This document shows, piece by piece, positions 13,378 through 13,453 of a stretch of DNA of 13,453 nt; within the stretch, counting starts at the first letter, position 1, and each line of letters starts with the position of its first letter. This DNA is from JAWVZB01 sp033722375. Lineage in GTDB: Bacteria > Actinomycetota > Nitriliruptoria > Nitriliruptorales > Nitriliruptoraceae. The notes under the pieces are model-generated. The model did no database searches and was not told where the DNA came from. It saw only the letters and a list, made by a program, of their open reading frames with translations. The translations under genes and the position numbers were made by a program. The DNA lies in contig JAWVZB010000083.1 in the NCBI GenBank assembly GCA_033722375.1, positions 1-13,453 on the forward strand, read 5' to 3'.

Positions 13378-13453
13378 ATGGCCGAAGCCGTGATCGTCGC
13401 CACCGCCCGCTCCCCGATCGGCCGCGCGTTCAAGGGGTCGATGACCGAGCTCC
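13378..13453 (+). CDS. Thiolase (acetyl-CoA acetyltransferase), N-terminus only
   Basis: Only 25 residues are visible before the window ends. They read MAEAVIVATARSPIGRAFKG and onward, a standard thiolase N-terminus (EAVIV..ARSPIGR..KGS). Thiolases either condense two acetyl-CoA to acetoacetyl-CoA or cleave 3-ketoacyl-CoA; the catalytic Cys and His residues are outside the window, so the type cannot be decided. The ATG is preceded by GAGGAGG (13365-13371) at a six-base spacing. It lies 40 bases after the ABC ATPase stop on the same strand. A biosynthetic thiolase would supply the entry step of the ethylmalonyl-CoA pathway to which meaA belongs, but this link is only an inference. Confidence 0.85.
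   Translation, partial: MAEAVIVATARSPIGRAFKGSMTEL

Noticed and set aside
1..13453. Defence system, prophage, transposon or CRISPR signature
   Set aside because: No integrase, transposase, nuclease-effector cassette, direct-repeat array or tRNA attachment site was seen, and codon usage looks even across the genes.

Overview
The window is a high-GC, gene-dense stretch of bacterial chromosome. Very strong G/C at third codon positions, many GTG starts, TANNNT-type -10 boxes and the gene set (a meaA-type mutase, an NYN-domain protein of a kind I know from actinobacteria, a RipA/CwlO-like M23 peptidase) point to an actinobacterium. I cannot fix the genus from sequence alone. No rRNA, tRNA, CRISPR array, insertion sequence or phage gene is visible. 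The longest gene-free gap is about 105 bases.

Left part (1-2929). The 3' end of glnD, the PII uridylyltransferase of nitrogen sensing, runs into the window. Its last 35 bases overlap tail-to-tail with a two-gene minus-strand operon: khtT (TrkA-C regulatory subunit) and khtU (CPA2 cation/proton antiporter). A 55-residue basic ORF reads the other way from the same promoter region.

Central metabolism (2947-7604). fumC (class II fumarase, minus) and ilvA (threonine ammonia-lyase with one ACT domain, plus) are divergent. ilvA meets meaA tail-to-tail. meaA encodes a B12-dependent ethylmalonyl-CoA mutase, a marker of acetyl-CoA assimilation by the ethylmalonyl-CoA pathway. A thiolase begins at the right edge (13378) and could feed the same acyl-CoA chemistry, but only 25 residues are visible.

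Cell envelope and single genes (7704-10607). A secreted coiled-coil M23 peptidase is followed by a convergent cation-dependent O-methyltransferase, then an NYN-domain putative ribonuclease, then a stand-alone receiver-domain response regulator.

Right part (10674-13453). A lone arginine deiminase (arcA) precedes a small secreted, membrane-anchored protein that looks like a netrin/TIMP-like (NTR) domain with a cysteine at its predicted mature N-terminus. Coupled to it is a YlmA/ModF-like ABC ATPase with no permease partner; its best start may be a CTG. Then comes the thiolase start.

Overall this looks like ordinary housekeeping and accessory metabolism, not a defence island or mobile element. 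The points most worth a second look are the NTR-like protein/ABC ATPase pair, two divergent promoters whose -10 boxes share the same TA, the leaderless small ORF, and inverted repeats in intergenic regions or gene ends.
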